Positions 33,505 to 42,083 of a DNA stretch of 64,000 nt are shown here, piece after piece; position 1 is the first letter of the stretch; each line of letters opens with the position of its first letter. Below the pieces are notes generated by a model that did no database searches, was not told where the DNA came from, and worked only from the letters and a program-made list of their open reading frames with translations. Both the position numbers and the translations under genes were made by a program. The stretch is from Bradyrhizobium sp. cir1. GTDB lineage: Bacteria; Pseudomonadota; Alphaproteobacteria; Rhizobiales; Xanthobacteraceae. The DNA lies in assembly GCF_014198245.1 (NCBI RefSeq), contig NZ_JACIHE010000012.1:163348-227347 (forward strand), in the 5' to 3' direction.

Positions 33505-34192
33505 AGTCACGACCGCCTATCAGGGCCTGGTTGCGATCTCCGCGGTCTCGATCAAGGTCGAGAAGGGCGAGATCGTCTGCGTCGCCGGCGCCAACGGCGC
33601 GGGCAAGTCGACGCTGCTGAAATCCATCGCCGGCGCCGAACGTCCGCGCTCGGGCACGGTGACCTTCGACGGCAAGCGCCTCGACGGCATGGCGCAGCAC
33701 CACATCACCGCCACCGGTATCGCCTATGTGCCGGAGAACCGCCGCCTGTTCCCCCGCCTGTCGGTGCGCGACAATCTGCGTCTCGGCAGCTATCTCTACC
33801 GCGGCGATGCGAATCGCGAAGGTCCGCTCGATCTCGTCTTCACGCTGTTCCCGCGTCTCCAGGAACGTTTGGAGCAGCGCGCCGAGACGCTCTCCGGCGG
33901 CGAGCAGCAGATGCTCGCGATCGGCCGCGCGCTGATGACGCGCCCGCGGCTGTTGATGCTGGACGAGCCCTCGCAAGGAATCATGCCGAAGCTGGTGGAC
34001 GAAATCTTCCAGGCGGTGAAGCGCATCCGCGACGCCGGCATGACCGTTCTGATCGTCGAGCAGCGCATGGCCGAGTGCCTCGAGATCGCCGACCGCGCCT
34101 ACATCCTGCAGACCGGCCGCGTGCTGATGCAGGGCCCGTCGGCGGAGATCAAGGGCAATCCCGACGTTCGGAAGGCGTATCTGGGGCTGTAG
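33488..34192 (+). CDS. livF: LivF-type ABC ATPase
   Basis: 234 residues, the second ATPase of the importer. Walker A GANGAGKST, signature ETLSGGEQQMLAIGRAL (canonical, unlike LivG), Walker B LLMLDEPSQG and H-loop IVEQRMAE. LivF has the family's characteristic IAYVPENRRLFPRLSVRDNL segment. It completes the K-H-M-G-F set and ends the transcription unit; a family C repeat follows 38 bp later. Confidence 0.92.
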   Translation: MLSVHEVTTAYQGLVAISAVSIKVEKGEIVCVAGANGAGKSTLLKSIAGAERPRSGTVTFDGKRLDGMAQHHITATGIAYVPENRRLFPRLSVRDNLRLGSYLYRGDANREGPLDLVFTLFPRLQERLEQRAETLSGGEQQMLAIGRALMTRPRLLMLDEPSQGIMPKLVDEIFQAVKRIRDAGMTVLIVEQRMAECLEIADRAYILQTGRVLMQGPSAEIKGNPDVRKAYLGL

Positions 34193-34230
34193 CGGGGAAG
34201 TGTTGGGCGCACTCGCGTAACACACTCGGT

Positions 34231-34330
34231 GTCATCGCCCGCGAAGGCGGGCGATCCAGTATTCCAGCGACGTCGGAAAGATACGGAGAAACTGCGGCGT
34301 ACTGGATTCCCAGCTTTCGCGGGGAATGAC
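34231..34330. repeat. Palindromic repeat family C, copy 1
   Basis: 100 bp from GTCATCGCCCGCGAAGGCGG through GCGATCCAGTATTCC and GCGTACTGGATTCCC to CGCGGGGAATGAC. Copies at 52252 and 55984. It lies between convergent livF and otnC. Confidence 0.9.
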
Positions 34331-34343
34331 AGCGGTGGGGGTG

Positions 34344-35030
34344 CTAATGCTCGTGCCTATGCTCCGGCAGCGTCACCCCGAACACCTTCACCAGATCCTT
34401 CACCTGCTCCGATGACAGATATCGCGGGTTCATCCCGCGCAGCAGCAGGTACAGCTTCGCCGTCTCTTCCAGTTCCTCCGTCGCGAACACCGCCGCCTCC
34501 AGCGTGTCGCCGGCGACGACTGGGCCGTGATTGGCGAGCAGCACGGATGAATACTTTCCCGCCAGTCCCTTGATCGCATCCGCCACCGCCGGGTCGCCGG
34601 GGCGGTAATAGGGCACGAGTGCAGTGGCGCCGCACTTCATCAAATAATAGGCCGTCATCGGTGGCAGCGCGGCGCGGGGGTCGATCTCGGGTAGCATCGA
34701 GAGGGCCACCGAATGAGTGGAGTGCAGATGCACGATCGCGCGTGCGCTGCCGCGCGTGTCGTAGAGCGCGGTGTGCAGCGGAACTTCCTTGGTGGGGGCA
34801 TCGCCCGAGATCAGCCGGCCGGTTTCGTCCAGCCGCGACAGCTTTGCGGGATCGAGGAATCCGAGCGAGGCGTTGGTCGGCGTCACCAGCCAGCCGCCGC
34901 CGTCCAGCCTGACGCTGATATTGCCGGAGGAGCCCGGCGTCAGCCCGCGCTCGAACAGGGATCGTCCGAAGCGGCAGATATCCTCACGCAGCCTTGTCTC
35001 GTTGCTCGTTTCAGGTCTCATGGCCGTCAT
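34344..35030 (-). CDS. otnC: 3-oxo-tetronate 4-phosphate decarboxylase OtnC (class II aldolase fold)
   Basis: 228 residues of the class II aldolase/adducin family. Zn ligands are visible: Glu in TKEVPLHTALYDTR, two His in IVHLHSTHSVAL, and a distal His in LLANHGPVVAG; TPGSSGNISVRL binds phosphate. OtnC decarboxylates 3-oxo-tetronate 4-phosphate to dihydroxyacetone phosphate. The pathway context (tetronate dehydrogenase, isomerase and kinase divergent next door) separates it from fuculose- or rhamnulose-phosphate aldolases. ATG 35030 has GTGAGA about 10 bases upstream; ATG 35021 is an alternative. Confidence 0.87.
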   Translation of the reverse strand: MTAMRPETSNETRLREDICRFGRSLFERGLTPGSSGNISVRLDGGGWLVTPTNASLGFLDPAKLSRLDETGRLISGDAPTKEVPLHTALYDTRGSARAIVHLHSTHSVALSMLPEIDPRAALPPMTAYYLMKCGATALVPYYRPGDPAVADAIKGLAGKYSSVLLANHGPVVAGDTLEAAVFATEELEETAKLYLLLRGMNPRYLSSEQVKDLVKVFGVTLPEHRHEH

Positions 35031-35136
35031 GCCCGCTTGTCTCACGCTTTGGCAGCGCGGCCAAGCCGTGTTATTCGGTTGCCAAGCTGCCGCAAAGGGC
35101 GGCTATTCGGGAAACGTTCGCAAGGATCAGTTGCAT

Positions 35137-36054
35137 ATGTCCGCCTCCACCTCACAAAGTCAGCGTATCGCCGTCGTCGGGCTTGGCTCGATGGGATTTG
35201 GCATGGCGACCTCGCTGCAGCGCGCCGGCCATGCCGTCACCGGCTGTGACGTTTCGGCTGACGCGGTGGCGCGCTTCGTGAAGGACGGCGGCGCCGGCGC
35301 CAGGACGCCGGCGGAGGCGGCCAAGAGCGCCGACATCGTCGTCAGCGTCGTCGTCAATGCCGCCCAGACCGAGGCGATCCTGTTCGGCAAGGATGGCGCC
35401 GCCGAGACCATGCCGAAGGATAGCGTGTTCGTCTCCTCCGCCACCATGGATCCCGAGGTGGCGCGGCGCCTCGCAAAACAGCTGGAGGCGACCGGCCGGC
35501 ATTATCTCGATGCGCCGATCTCCGGCGGGGCGCAGCGCGCCGCGCAGGGCGAGCTGACGATTCTTGCCTCCGGCAGCCCGGCCGCCTTTGCAAAGGCGCG
35601 GCCGGCGCTCGATGCCATGGCCGCAAAGCTCTACGAGCTTGGCGATGCCGCTGGCCAAGGCGCCGCCTTCAAGATGATCAACCAATTGCTGGCAGGCGTG
35701 CACATCGCCGCTGCCAGCGAAGCGATGGCGTTCGCGGCCAAGCAGGGGCTCGACATCCGCAAGGTCTATGAGGTGATCACCGCCTCCGCCGGCAATTCCT
35801 GGATGTTCGAGAACCGCATGCCGCACGTGCTCGACGGCGACTATACGCCGCGCAGCGCGGTCGAGATCTTCGTCAAGGACCTCGGCATCATCCAGGACAT
35901 GGCGCGCAGCGCCCGATTCCCGGTGCCGGTCTCGGCCGCTGCCCTCCAGATGTTCCTGATGACGGCCGCCGCGGGCATGGGCCGCGATGACGATGCGTCG
36001 GTCGCGCGCATGTATGCGCAGGTTACCGGCGTGAAGCTGCCGGGCGACAAGTAA
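35137..36054 (+). CDS. ltnD: Tetronate dehydrogenase (LtnD/DtnD type, beta-hydroxyacid dehydrogenase)
   Basis: 305 residues of the 3-hydroxyisobutyrate dehydrogenase superfamily. NAD site IAVVGLGSMGFGMATSLQRAG (residues ~10-30), substrate loop DAPISGGAQRAAQGELTIL, catalytic Lys in GQGAAFKMINQLLAG. It oxidises C3 of L- (or D-) threonate/erythronate-type acids to the 3-oxo form. The enzyme's stereo-preference cannot be read from sequence, so the symbol is tentative. ATG 35137 sits in the 106-bp gap shared with otnC; the longer open frame upstream overlaps otnC antisense and is not used. otnI follows after 15 bp. Confidence 0.87.
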   Translation: MSASTSQSQRIAVVGLGSMGFGMATSLQRAGHAVTGCDVSADAVARFVKDGGAGARTPAEAAKSADIVVSVVVNAAQTEAILFGKDGAAETMPKDSVFVSSATMDPEVARRLAKQLEATGRHYLDAPISGGAQRAAQGELTILASGSPAAFAKARPALDAMAAKLYELGDAAGQGAAFKMINQLLAGVHIAAASEAMAFAAKQGLDIRKVYEVITASAGNSWMFENRMPHVLDGDYTPRSAVEIFVKDLGIIQDMARSARFPVPVSAAALQMFLMTAAAGMGRDDDASVARMYAQVTGVKLPGDK

Positions 36055-36069
36055 GCAAGAGGATCTGCA

Positions 36070-36852
36070 ATGCCCCGTTTCGCCGCCAACCTCTCGATGA
36101 TGTTCACCGAGGTGCCGTTCCTCGACCGCTTCGATGCCGCCGCGCAAGCGGGCTTCACCGCCGTCGAGTTCCTCTTTCCCTACGAGCATCCGGCCGAGGA
36201 GGTCGGCGAGCGACTCAAGCGCAACGGCCTCACCCAGGCGTTGTTCAACCTGCCGCCGGGTGACTGGAATGCGGGCGAGAAGGGTTTTGCGGCGTTGCCG
36301 GCGCGCTTCAATGATCTCAAGGCGAGCCTGGAGACCGCGCTGCCCTACGCCAAGGCGACCGGCGTCAAGCGCCTGCACCTGATGGCCGGCATTGCCAATC
36401 GCGGCGAGCGCGTCGCGATCGAGGCCTTTTACAAGTCGGTGGCGTGGGCCGCCGAGTTCTTCGCACCGCATGGCATCGACATCGTGATCGAGCCGATCAA
36501 TGCCCGCAACGTGCCAGGTTACTTCCTCAACGATTTCGGCTTTGCGCGCGACCTGATCCAGGAGCTGCGGCTGCCGAACCTGAGGCTCCAGTTCGACATC
36601 TATCACTGCCAGATCATCCACGGCGACGTCACCATGCGGCTGCGCGAGATGATGCCGATCATCGGCCACGTCCAGATCGCCAGCATTCCCTCGCGCAACG
36701 AGCCGGACGGCGAGGAGCTGAACTATCCATTCCTGTTCGATGAGCTCGACCGGCTCGGCTATGCCGGCTTCGTCGGCTGCGAATACAATCCGCGCGGCAA
36801 GACCACCGACGGCCTTGCCTGGTTCAAGCCCTATGCGGGAGTGAAGCCGTGA
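36070..36852 (+). CDS. otnI: 2-oxo-tetronate isomerase OtnI (hydroxypyruvate isomerase-like)
   Basis: 260 residues, a xylose-isomerase-like TIM barrel of the Hyi family. Metal and catalytic blocks: VEFLFPYEHPAEEV, IVIEPINARNVPGYFLND (Glu), LQFDIYHCQIIHGD (Asp, His) and VGCEYNPRGKT (Glu). OtnI interconverts 2-oxo- and 3-oxo-tetronate so both products enter one kinase. Hydroxypyruvate isomerase is the older annotation; the gene order with ltnD, otnK and otnC argues for OtnI. Its stop overlaps the otnK GTG by 4 bp. Confidence 0.87.
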   Translation: MPRFAANLSMMFTEVPFLDRFDAAAQAGFTAVEFLFPYEHPAEEVGERLKRNGLTQALFNLPPGDWNAGEKGFAALPARFNDLKASLETALPYAKATGVKRLHLMAGIANRGERVAIEAFYKSVAWAAEFFAPHGIDIVIEPINARNVPGYFLNDFGFARDLIQELRLPNLRLQFDIYHCQIIHGDVTMRLREMMPIIGHVQIASIPSRNEPDGEELNYPFLFDELDRLGYAGFVGCEYNPRGKTTDGLAWFKPYAGVKP

Positions 36853-38123
36853 CCCTTGCCTTGGGCTGCATCGCCGACGACTACACCGGCGCCTCCGATC
36901 TCGCCAACACGCTGACGCGCGCGGGCCTGCGCACCGTGCAGACCATCGGCGTGCCCTCCGACGATCTGGCGCTGCCCGAGGTCGACGCCGTCGTGGTGTC
37001 CTTGAAGAGCCGATCGATCGAGGCCGGCCTTGCCGTATCGCGCTCGCGCGCGGCGGACAAATGGCTGCGCGGCCGCGGCGCAAGCCACGTGCTGTTCAAG
37101 ATCTGCTCGACCTTCGATTCCACCGATGCCGGCAATATCGGCCCTGTCATGGATGCGCTGCGCGCCGACTGCGGCGAGGGCGCCGTGCTGGTGACGCCGG
37201 CCTTTCCGGAGACCGGCCGCACCGTCTACCAGGGCAACCTCTTCGTCGGCGCGGTGCCGCTGAACGAGAGCCCGCTGAAGGACCATCCGCTCAACCCGAT
37301 GCACGATTCCAATCTGGTGCGGGTGCTGGCGCGCCAGAGCAAGACGCAAATCGGCCTCGTCGATCTCGCCACCGTCACGCGCGGCGCGGACGCCGTGCGG
37401 GCGCGATTGGCCGAGCTTGCGGGCAAGGGCATCGGCGCTGCGATCATCGACGCTGTCTTCGACCGCGACCTCGAGACCATCGGTCTCGTCGCCGCCGAGC
37501 ACCGGCTGTCGGTCGGCGCTTCCGGCATCGGCCTCGGGCTGGCGCGGGCGCTGGTCGCGACCGGCAAGGTCAAGTCGGCTGCGGCGAGCAACGAAGCCGG
37601 CGCTGCGGTCGGCGGACCAGCGGCGTGTCTTGCCGGAAGCTGCTCGCAGGCGACGCTTCAGCAGATCGCGAATGCCGAGCGTGTCATGCCGGTGTTACAT
37701 CTCGACCCGGACCGTATTCTTACGGGAGCGGGCGAAGCGCAGCGTGCGCTGGACTGGGCAAGGCCGCGACTGCCCGAAGGTCCGGTGCTGATCGCATCGA
37801 GCTCGACACCCGATCAGGTCGCCGCGCTTCAGGCGCGTCACGGTCGTGATGCGGCCGGGCATGCCATCGAGCAGACGATGGCCGACATTGCCGAAAGCCT
37901 TGTAAAATCAGGTGTCCGGCGTTTGGTCGTTGCCGGTGGCGAGACATCCGGCGCCGTGGTCGATCGGTTGAGGATTCCCGGCTTTCTCGTAGGAGTAGAA
38001 ATTGCCGCGGGCGTTCCGGTGCTGCGTGCGGTCGGTGCTGGCGACGAGATGCTGCTCGCGCTGAAGTCCGGAAATTTCGGCGGCGCGGAGTTTTTCTCGG
38101 ACGCGCTTAGGCTCATGCGCTGA
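36849..38123 (+). CDS. otnK: 3-oxo-tetronate kinase OtnK (DUF1537 family)
   Basis: 424 residues, two-domain acid sugar kinase. N-terminal sugar-acid domain: GCIADDYTGASDLANTLTRAG, ICSTFDSTDAGNIGPVMDAL, VTPAFPETGRTVYQGNLFV. C-terminal nucleotide domain: LVVAGGETSGAVVDRL and AVGAGDEMLLALKSGNFGG. OtnK phosphorylates 3-oxo-tetronate at C4, the step before OtnC. GTG 36849 overlaps the otnI stop (GTGA), so translation is coupled. The unit ends here. Confidence 0.92.
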   Translation: MTLALGCIADDYTGASDLANTLTRAGLRTVQTIGVPSDDLALPEVDAVVVSLKSRSIEAGLAVSRSRAADKWLRGRGASHVLFKICSTFDSTDAGNIGPVMDALRADCGEGAVLVTPAFPETGRTVYQGNLFVGAVPLNESPLKDHPLNPMHDSNLVRVLARQSKTQIGLVDLATVTRGADAVRARLAELAGKGIGAAIIDAVFDRDLETIGLVAAEHRLSVGASGIGLGLARALVATGKVKSAAASNEAGAAVGGPAACLAGSCSQATLQQIANAERVMPVLHLDPDRILTGAGEAQRALDWARPRLPEGPVLIASSSTPDQVAALQARHGRDAAGHAIEQTMADIAESLVKSGVRRLVVAGGETSGAVVDRLRIPGFLVGVEIAAGVPVLRAVGAGDEMLLALKSGNFGGAEFFSDALRLMR

Positions 38124-38289
38124 GCGCAGAGCATTCTTAGGCGCTCGTTCATTTCTTTCGGCTTCCGTCCTTGGGCGGAGTCGGAGTTCACAACTGCTCG
38201 GTCGCTTTGTTGTTGGATATCGGCGTCGCAACTTTTGGTTGATTCACCATTTCGGCACGCGACGCCGCGCCAACGCAAAGAGAGCAGTT

Positions 38290-39981
38290 ATGTTCGCCAC
38301 CATTTCCATCCGCGCCAAGATCATCAGTGTCGTGGCGTTCCTGCTGGTCGCGATGGCCGGCATGGGCCTGCTCGCCGTCATGAAGATGCGGTCGATGAAT
38401 GCCAACACGGTCGACATCACCACGAGCTGGATGCCGAGCGTGCGGGTGCTGGGCGAGCTCCGGGCCTCCGTCATCACCTACCGCAACGTGGTCCGCCAGC
38501 ACATGCTGTCCGAGACCCTAGAAGACAAGCTGGCCAACGAAAAGACGGCGGCGACCGTCATCGAAGCTCTCGCGAAAGCGCGCAGGGCCTACGAGCCGAT
38601 GATCACCTCTCCTGAGGAGCGGAGGCTCTACAACGAATGGGCCAAGCTCTGGGACGACTACAAGAAGGGCACCGAAGAGGTCATGGCGCTGTCGCGCAAG
38701 GAGGCCGGCAAGGTCCCGCACGACGCGCGGGAGCTGAACACCAAGACGGTCAACAAGATCGGCCTCGCGTCGGACGAAGTCCTGACCAAGGACATCGAGC
38801 TCAACACCAAGGGCGGTGATCAGGCCGCGCAGGATGCGGCGGACAGCTATTCCTTCGCCTTCATGCTGGTCTCGATCATCCTCGGAGCCGCTATCATCGC
38901 CGGCATCGGTATCAGCTTCTATCTCGTCCAGGACGTGTCGAAGGGTATCAACTCGATCATCCTGCCGATGCAAGCGCTGGGCAGGGGCGACCTCTCTGCC
39001 GAGGTCCCGCACCGCGGCGAGAAGACGGAGATCGGCGCCATGGCCGACGTGCTCCAGATCTTCAAGGAGGCGCTGATCGCCAAGAAGGCCGCCGACGAAG
39101 CTGCCGCGGCCGACGCGGAGGCCAAGATCGAGCGCGGTCGCCGCGTCGACAACATCACCCGCGAATTCGAAACGATGATCGGCGAGATCGTCCAGACCGT
39201 CTCATCGGCCTCGTCCCAGTTAGAGGCCTCCGCCTCGACGCTGACCTCGACCGCCGACCGCTCGCAGCGGCTGGCCACCACGGTTGCCGGTGCGTCGGAG
39301 GAAGCCTCGACCAACGTGCAGTCGGTAGCCTCGGCCACCGAGGAGATGGCCTCGTCCGTTGGCGAGATCAGCCGCCAGGTGCAGGAATCGGCGCGGATGG
39401 CGGGCGACGCCGTCGGTCAGGCGCGCGCCACGACCGAGCGCGTCAGCGAGCTCTCCAAGGCGGCGTCCCGCATCGGCGATGTCGTCGAGCTGATCAACAC
39501 CATCGCCGGCCAGACCAACCTGCTGGCGCTGAACGCGACCATCGAGGCGGCGCGCGCAGGCGAAGCCGGCCGCGGCTTCGCCGTGGTCGCCTCCGAGGTG
39601 AAGGCGCTCGCCGAGCAGACTGCGAAGGCGACCGGCGAGATCGGCCAGCAGATCTCCGGCATCCAGGCGGCAACCAACGATTCGGTCGGCGCGATCAAGG
39701 AGATCTCCTCGACCATCGAGCGCCTGTCGGAAATCTCCTCGGCGATCGCGGCGGCCGTGGAAGAGCAGGGCGCAGCGACGCAGGAGATCGCCCGCAACGT
39801 CCAGCAGGCGGCGCAGGGCACCCAGCAGGTCTCCTCGAACATCACCGACGTGCAGCGCGGTGCGACCGAAACCGGCACGGCCTCCTCGCAGGTGCTGTCG
39901 GCGGCGCAGATGCTGTCGAACGACTCGAACCGGCTCAGGACCGAGGTCAGCAAGTTCCTGACCAACGTCCGCGCTGCGTAA
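38290..39981 (+). CDS. Methyl-accepting chemotaxis protein with four-helix-bundle sensor
   Basis: 563 residues. TM1 ~10-32, periplasmic helical sensor ~33-190 (4HB_MCP-like: MNANTVDITTSWMPSVRVLGELRASV), TM2 ~195-217, HAMP ~218-272, and signalling domain ~300-560 with the tip AGQTNLLALNATIEAARAGEAGRGFAVVA. It relays an unknown external signal to CheA/CheW. ATG 38290 has an AAAGAGAG ribosome site; upstream codons in frame would put charged residues before TM1. No che genes are adjacent and no C-terminal CheR/B pentapeptide is present. A strong terminator follows. Confidence 0.93.
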   Translation: MFATISIRAKIISVVAFLLVAMAGMGLLAVMKMRSMNANTVDITTSWMPSVRVLGELRASVITYRNVVRQHMLSETLEDKLANEKTAATVIEALAKARRAYEPMITSPEERRLYNEWAKLWDDYKKGTEEVMALSRKEAGKVPHDARELNTKTVNKIGLASDEVLTKDIELNTKGGDQAAQDAADSYSFAFMLVSIILGAAIIAGIGISFYLVQDVSKGINSIILPMQALGRGDLSAEVPHRGEKTEIGAMADVLQIFKEALIAKKAADEAAAADAEAKIERGRRVDNITREFETMIGEIVQTVSSASSQLEASASTLTSTADRSQRLATTVAGASEEASTNVQSVASATEEMASSVGEISRQVQESARMAGDAVGQARATTERVSELSKAASRIGDVVELINTIAGQTNLLALNATIEAARAGEAGRGFAVVASEVKALAEQTAKATGEIGQQISGIQAATNDSVGAIKEISSTIERLSEISSAIAAAVEEQGAATQEIARNVQQAAQGTQQVSSNITDVQRGATETGTASSQVLSAAQMLSNDSNRLRTEVSKFLTNVRAA

Positions 39982-40009
39982 GCCGCGACGCCGGACCCCG
40001 CATCGACGA

Positions 40010-40046
40010 ACGGGCGGCGCCGCAAGCGCCGCCCGTTTTTCTTTTT
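40010..40046 (+). terminator. Strong Rho-independent terminator after the first chemoreceptor
   Basis: Perfect 11-bp stem ACGGGCGGCGC / GCGCCGCCCGT, 5-base loop CGCAA, then TTTTCTTTTT. It separates the two chemoreceptor genes transcriptionally. Confidence 0.95.
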
Positions 40047-40219
40047 GCGGTAGCATGATGTCGTCTGCAGGTAGCATTGTGACGGTCAAGCGTAATTGTA
40101 CGGGCCCGCCGTTTCATCGATGGTTAAATTCGATTTACAAGAATTGTGCGCGGGCTGTTTCGAACGGCGGCAGCCCCGGTTGGAATGAGTCCATACCGAA
40201 TCTCGCCCTGGGGGCCCAG

Positions 40220-41914
40220 ATGCGCAAGAATTTTCCCGTCACCGACGTTGAATATCCTGTTAGCGACGAGACGCTGATCGTCTCGCGCACCGACCTCAAG
40301 GGCAAGCTCACCTACTTCAACGAGGACTTCCTGGCCGCCGCCGGCTTCACGTCGGCAGAGCTGATGGGCCAGCCGCACAACATCGTCCGTCACCCCGACA
40401 TGCCGCCGGAGGCGTTCGACAATCTCTGGGATACGCTGAAGGCGGGCAAGCCCTGGCTCGGCGCGGTGAAGAACCGGCGCAAGAACGGCGACTTCTACTG
40501 GGTGCTCGCAACGGCCTCGCCGATCCGCGAGAATGGCCAGCTCAGGGGCTACACCTCCATCCGCACCAGGCTGCCGGCCGACCAGCGCAAGCTCGCTGAA
40601 GAAGTCTACGCCGCGATTCGCGAGAAGAAGCCGTATGGCTATCGCATCGACGCCGGCATCATCCGTCGCCGCTCGCTGCTTGATCGCTTCTCGATCCTCA
40701 CCAGCACCCTGAAGGCGCGCCTCGTCACGATGATGGCGCTGCAGGTGCTGTTCATGCTGGTGCTTGGCATCGGCGGTGCGCTCTCCACCGGCGGCTCGAC
40801 CAGCCTGACCCTGGCTCTGCTGGCCTTGTCCGGCGCCGGCATCGTCGGCTTTGCCGGCCTTGCGACCATGCGCGCGATCCAGGGCCCGATGCAGCATCTC
40901 AACGACACCCTGGTCAACCTCGTGCAGGACAAGCTCGACAACCGCATCGTCATCGACCGCGATGACGAGATCGGCGAGGCGCTGCGCAACCTCCAGACCG
41001 TGCAGACCATCATCCGTTTCAGCCGCGACGAGGTGCAGGCGGTGCAGCGCCGTGCCGAGGCGCAGCGCAAGTCTGACATGACCAGGCTCGCCAACGGCTT
41101 CGAGGCCGCGATCGGCGAGATCGTCGAGACCGTGTCCTCGGCCGCGACAGAGCTCGAGGCTTCGGCCTCGACCCTGTCATCGACTGCGGGCCGGGCACAG
41201 GAATTGGCCACGGTGGTCGCATCCGGCTCGGAGGCCGCCTCCAGCAATGTCCATTCGGTGGCGTCGGCCGCCGAGGAGATGTCATCCTCCGTGCGCGAGA
41301 TCGGCCGGCAGGTGCAGGATTCCACCCGGATCGCGAGCGAGGCCGTCAGCCAGGCGCAGGCCACCACCGAACGCGTCAGCGAGTTGTCGCGGGCCGCGGC
41401 ACGGATCGGCGATGTCGTCGAGCTCATCAATGCCATCGCGGGCCAGACCAACCTGCTGGCACTCAACGCCACGATCGAGGCGGCGCGCGCGGGCGAGGCC
41501 GGCCGTGGCTTCGCGGTGGTCGCTTCCGAGGTCAAGGCACTGGCCGAGCAGACGGCCAAGGCGACCGGCGAGATCGGCCAGCAGGTCGGCGGCATTCAGG
41601 CCGCGACGCAGGATTCGGTCAGCGCCATCGGTGAGATCAGCGGCACCATCGCGCGTCTATCGGAAATCGCTTCGGCGATTGCTGCGGCCGTGGAGCAGCA
41701 GGGCGCGGCCACTCAGGAGATCGCCCGCAATGTGCAGCAGGCGGCCCAGGGCACCCAGCAGGTTTCGTCCAATGTCGGCGACGTACAGCGCGGTGCATCC
41801 GAAACCGGCTCGGCTTCCTCGCAGGTGCTGTCGGCGGCGCAGATGCTGTCCCGCGACTCCAACCGGCTCAAGCTCGAGGTCGGCAAGTTCCTCAACTCCG
41901 TCCGCGCGGCGTGA
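40220..41914 (+). CDS. Aer-type chemoreceptor with PAS domain
   Basis: 564 residues. Residues ~15-115 form a PAS domain of the Aer type (SRTDLKGKLTYFNEDFLAAAGFTSAELMGQPHN is its start; WLGAVKNRRKNGDFYWV its core), which in Aer binds FAD and senses redox. Two close membrane helices (~170-220) with no periplasmic loop, a HAMP-like segment with IDRDDEIGEALRNLQTV, then the same signalling domain as the preceding receptor. It should mediate energy or redox taxis. ATG 40220 follows a GGGGG stretch; in-frame codons upstream to 40055 are probably untranslated. Confidence 0.9.
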   Translation: MRKNFPVTDVEYPVSDETLIVSRTDLKGKLTYFNEDFLAAAGFTSAELMGQPHNIVRHPDMPPEAFDNLWDTLKAGKPWLGAVKNRRKNGDFYWVLATASPIRENGQLRGYTSIRTRLPADQRKLAEEVYAAIREKKPYGYRIDAGIIRRRSLLDRFSILTSTLKARLVTMMALQVLFMLVLGIGGALSTGGSTSLTLALLALSGAGIVGFAGLATMRAIQGPMQHLNDTLVNLVQDKLDNRIVIDRDDEIGEALRNLQTVQTIIRFSRDEVQAVQRRAEAQRKSDMTRLANGFEAAIGEIVETVSSAATELEASASTLSSTAGRAQELATVVASGSEAASSNVHSVASAAEEMSSSVREIGRQVQDSTRIASEAVSQAQATTERVSELSRAAARIGDVVELINAIAGQTNLLALNATIEAARAGEAGRGFAVVASEVKALAEQTAKATGEIGQQVGGIQAATQDSVSAIGEISGTIARLSEIASAIAAAVEQQGAATQEIARNVQQAAQGTQQVSSNVGDVQRGASETGSASSQVLSAAQMLSRDSNRLKLEVGKFLNSVRAA

Positions 41915-42083
41915 GATGTCTGGCCGCATAGCTGCGATGTCGATTTCGCAGTGCGGTAGCAGGGAAGTGAATGCAGGATAGTGCCTGGTTATTAGCGTTT
42001 CCGGCGGTGCTCGGGTAAAGGGGAAAGAGGATCCCCGTGGGGGCGGATTCCGTATCCCTGCCTGACCTGGAATTGCCTGGCGC

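Noticed and set aside
35152..37083. 643-codon minus-strand open frame opposite ltnD and otnI
   Set aside because: Shadow of two well-supported pathway enzymes.
41915..42083. CTGCGA/TCGCAG hairpin as terminator of the Aer-type receptor
   Set aside because: Six-base stem with no T-run; too weak to support.
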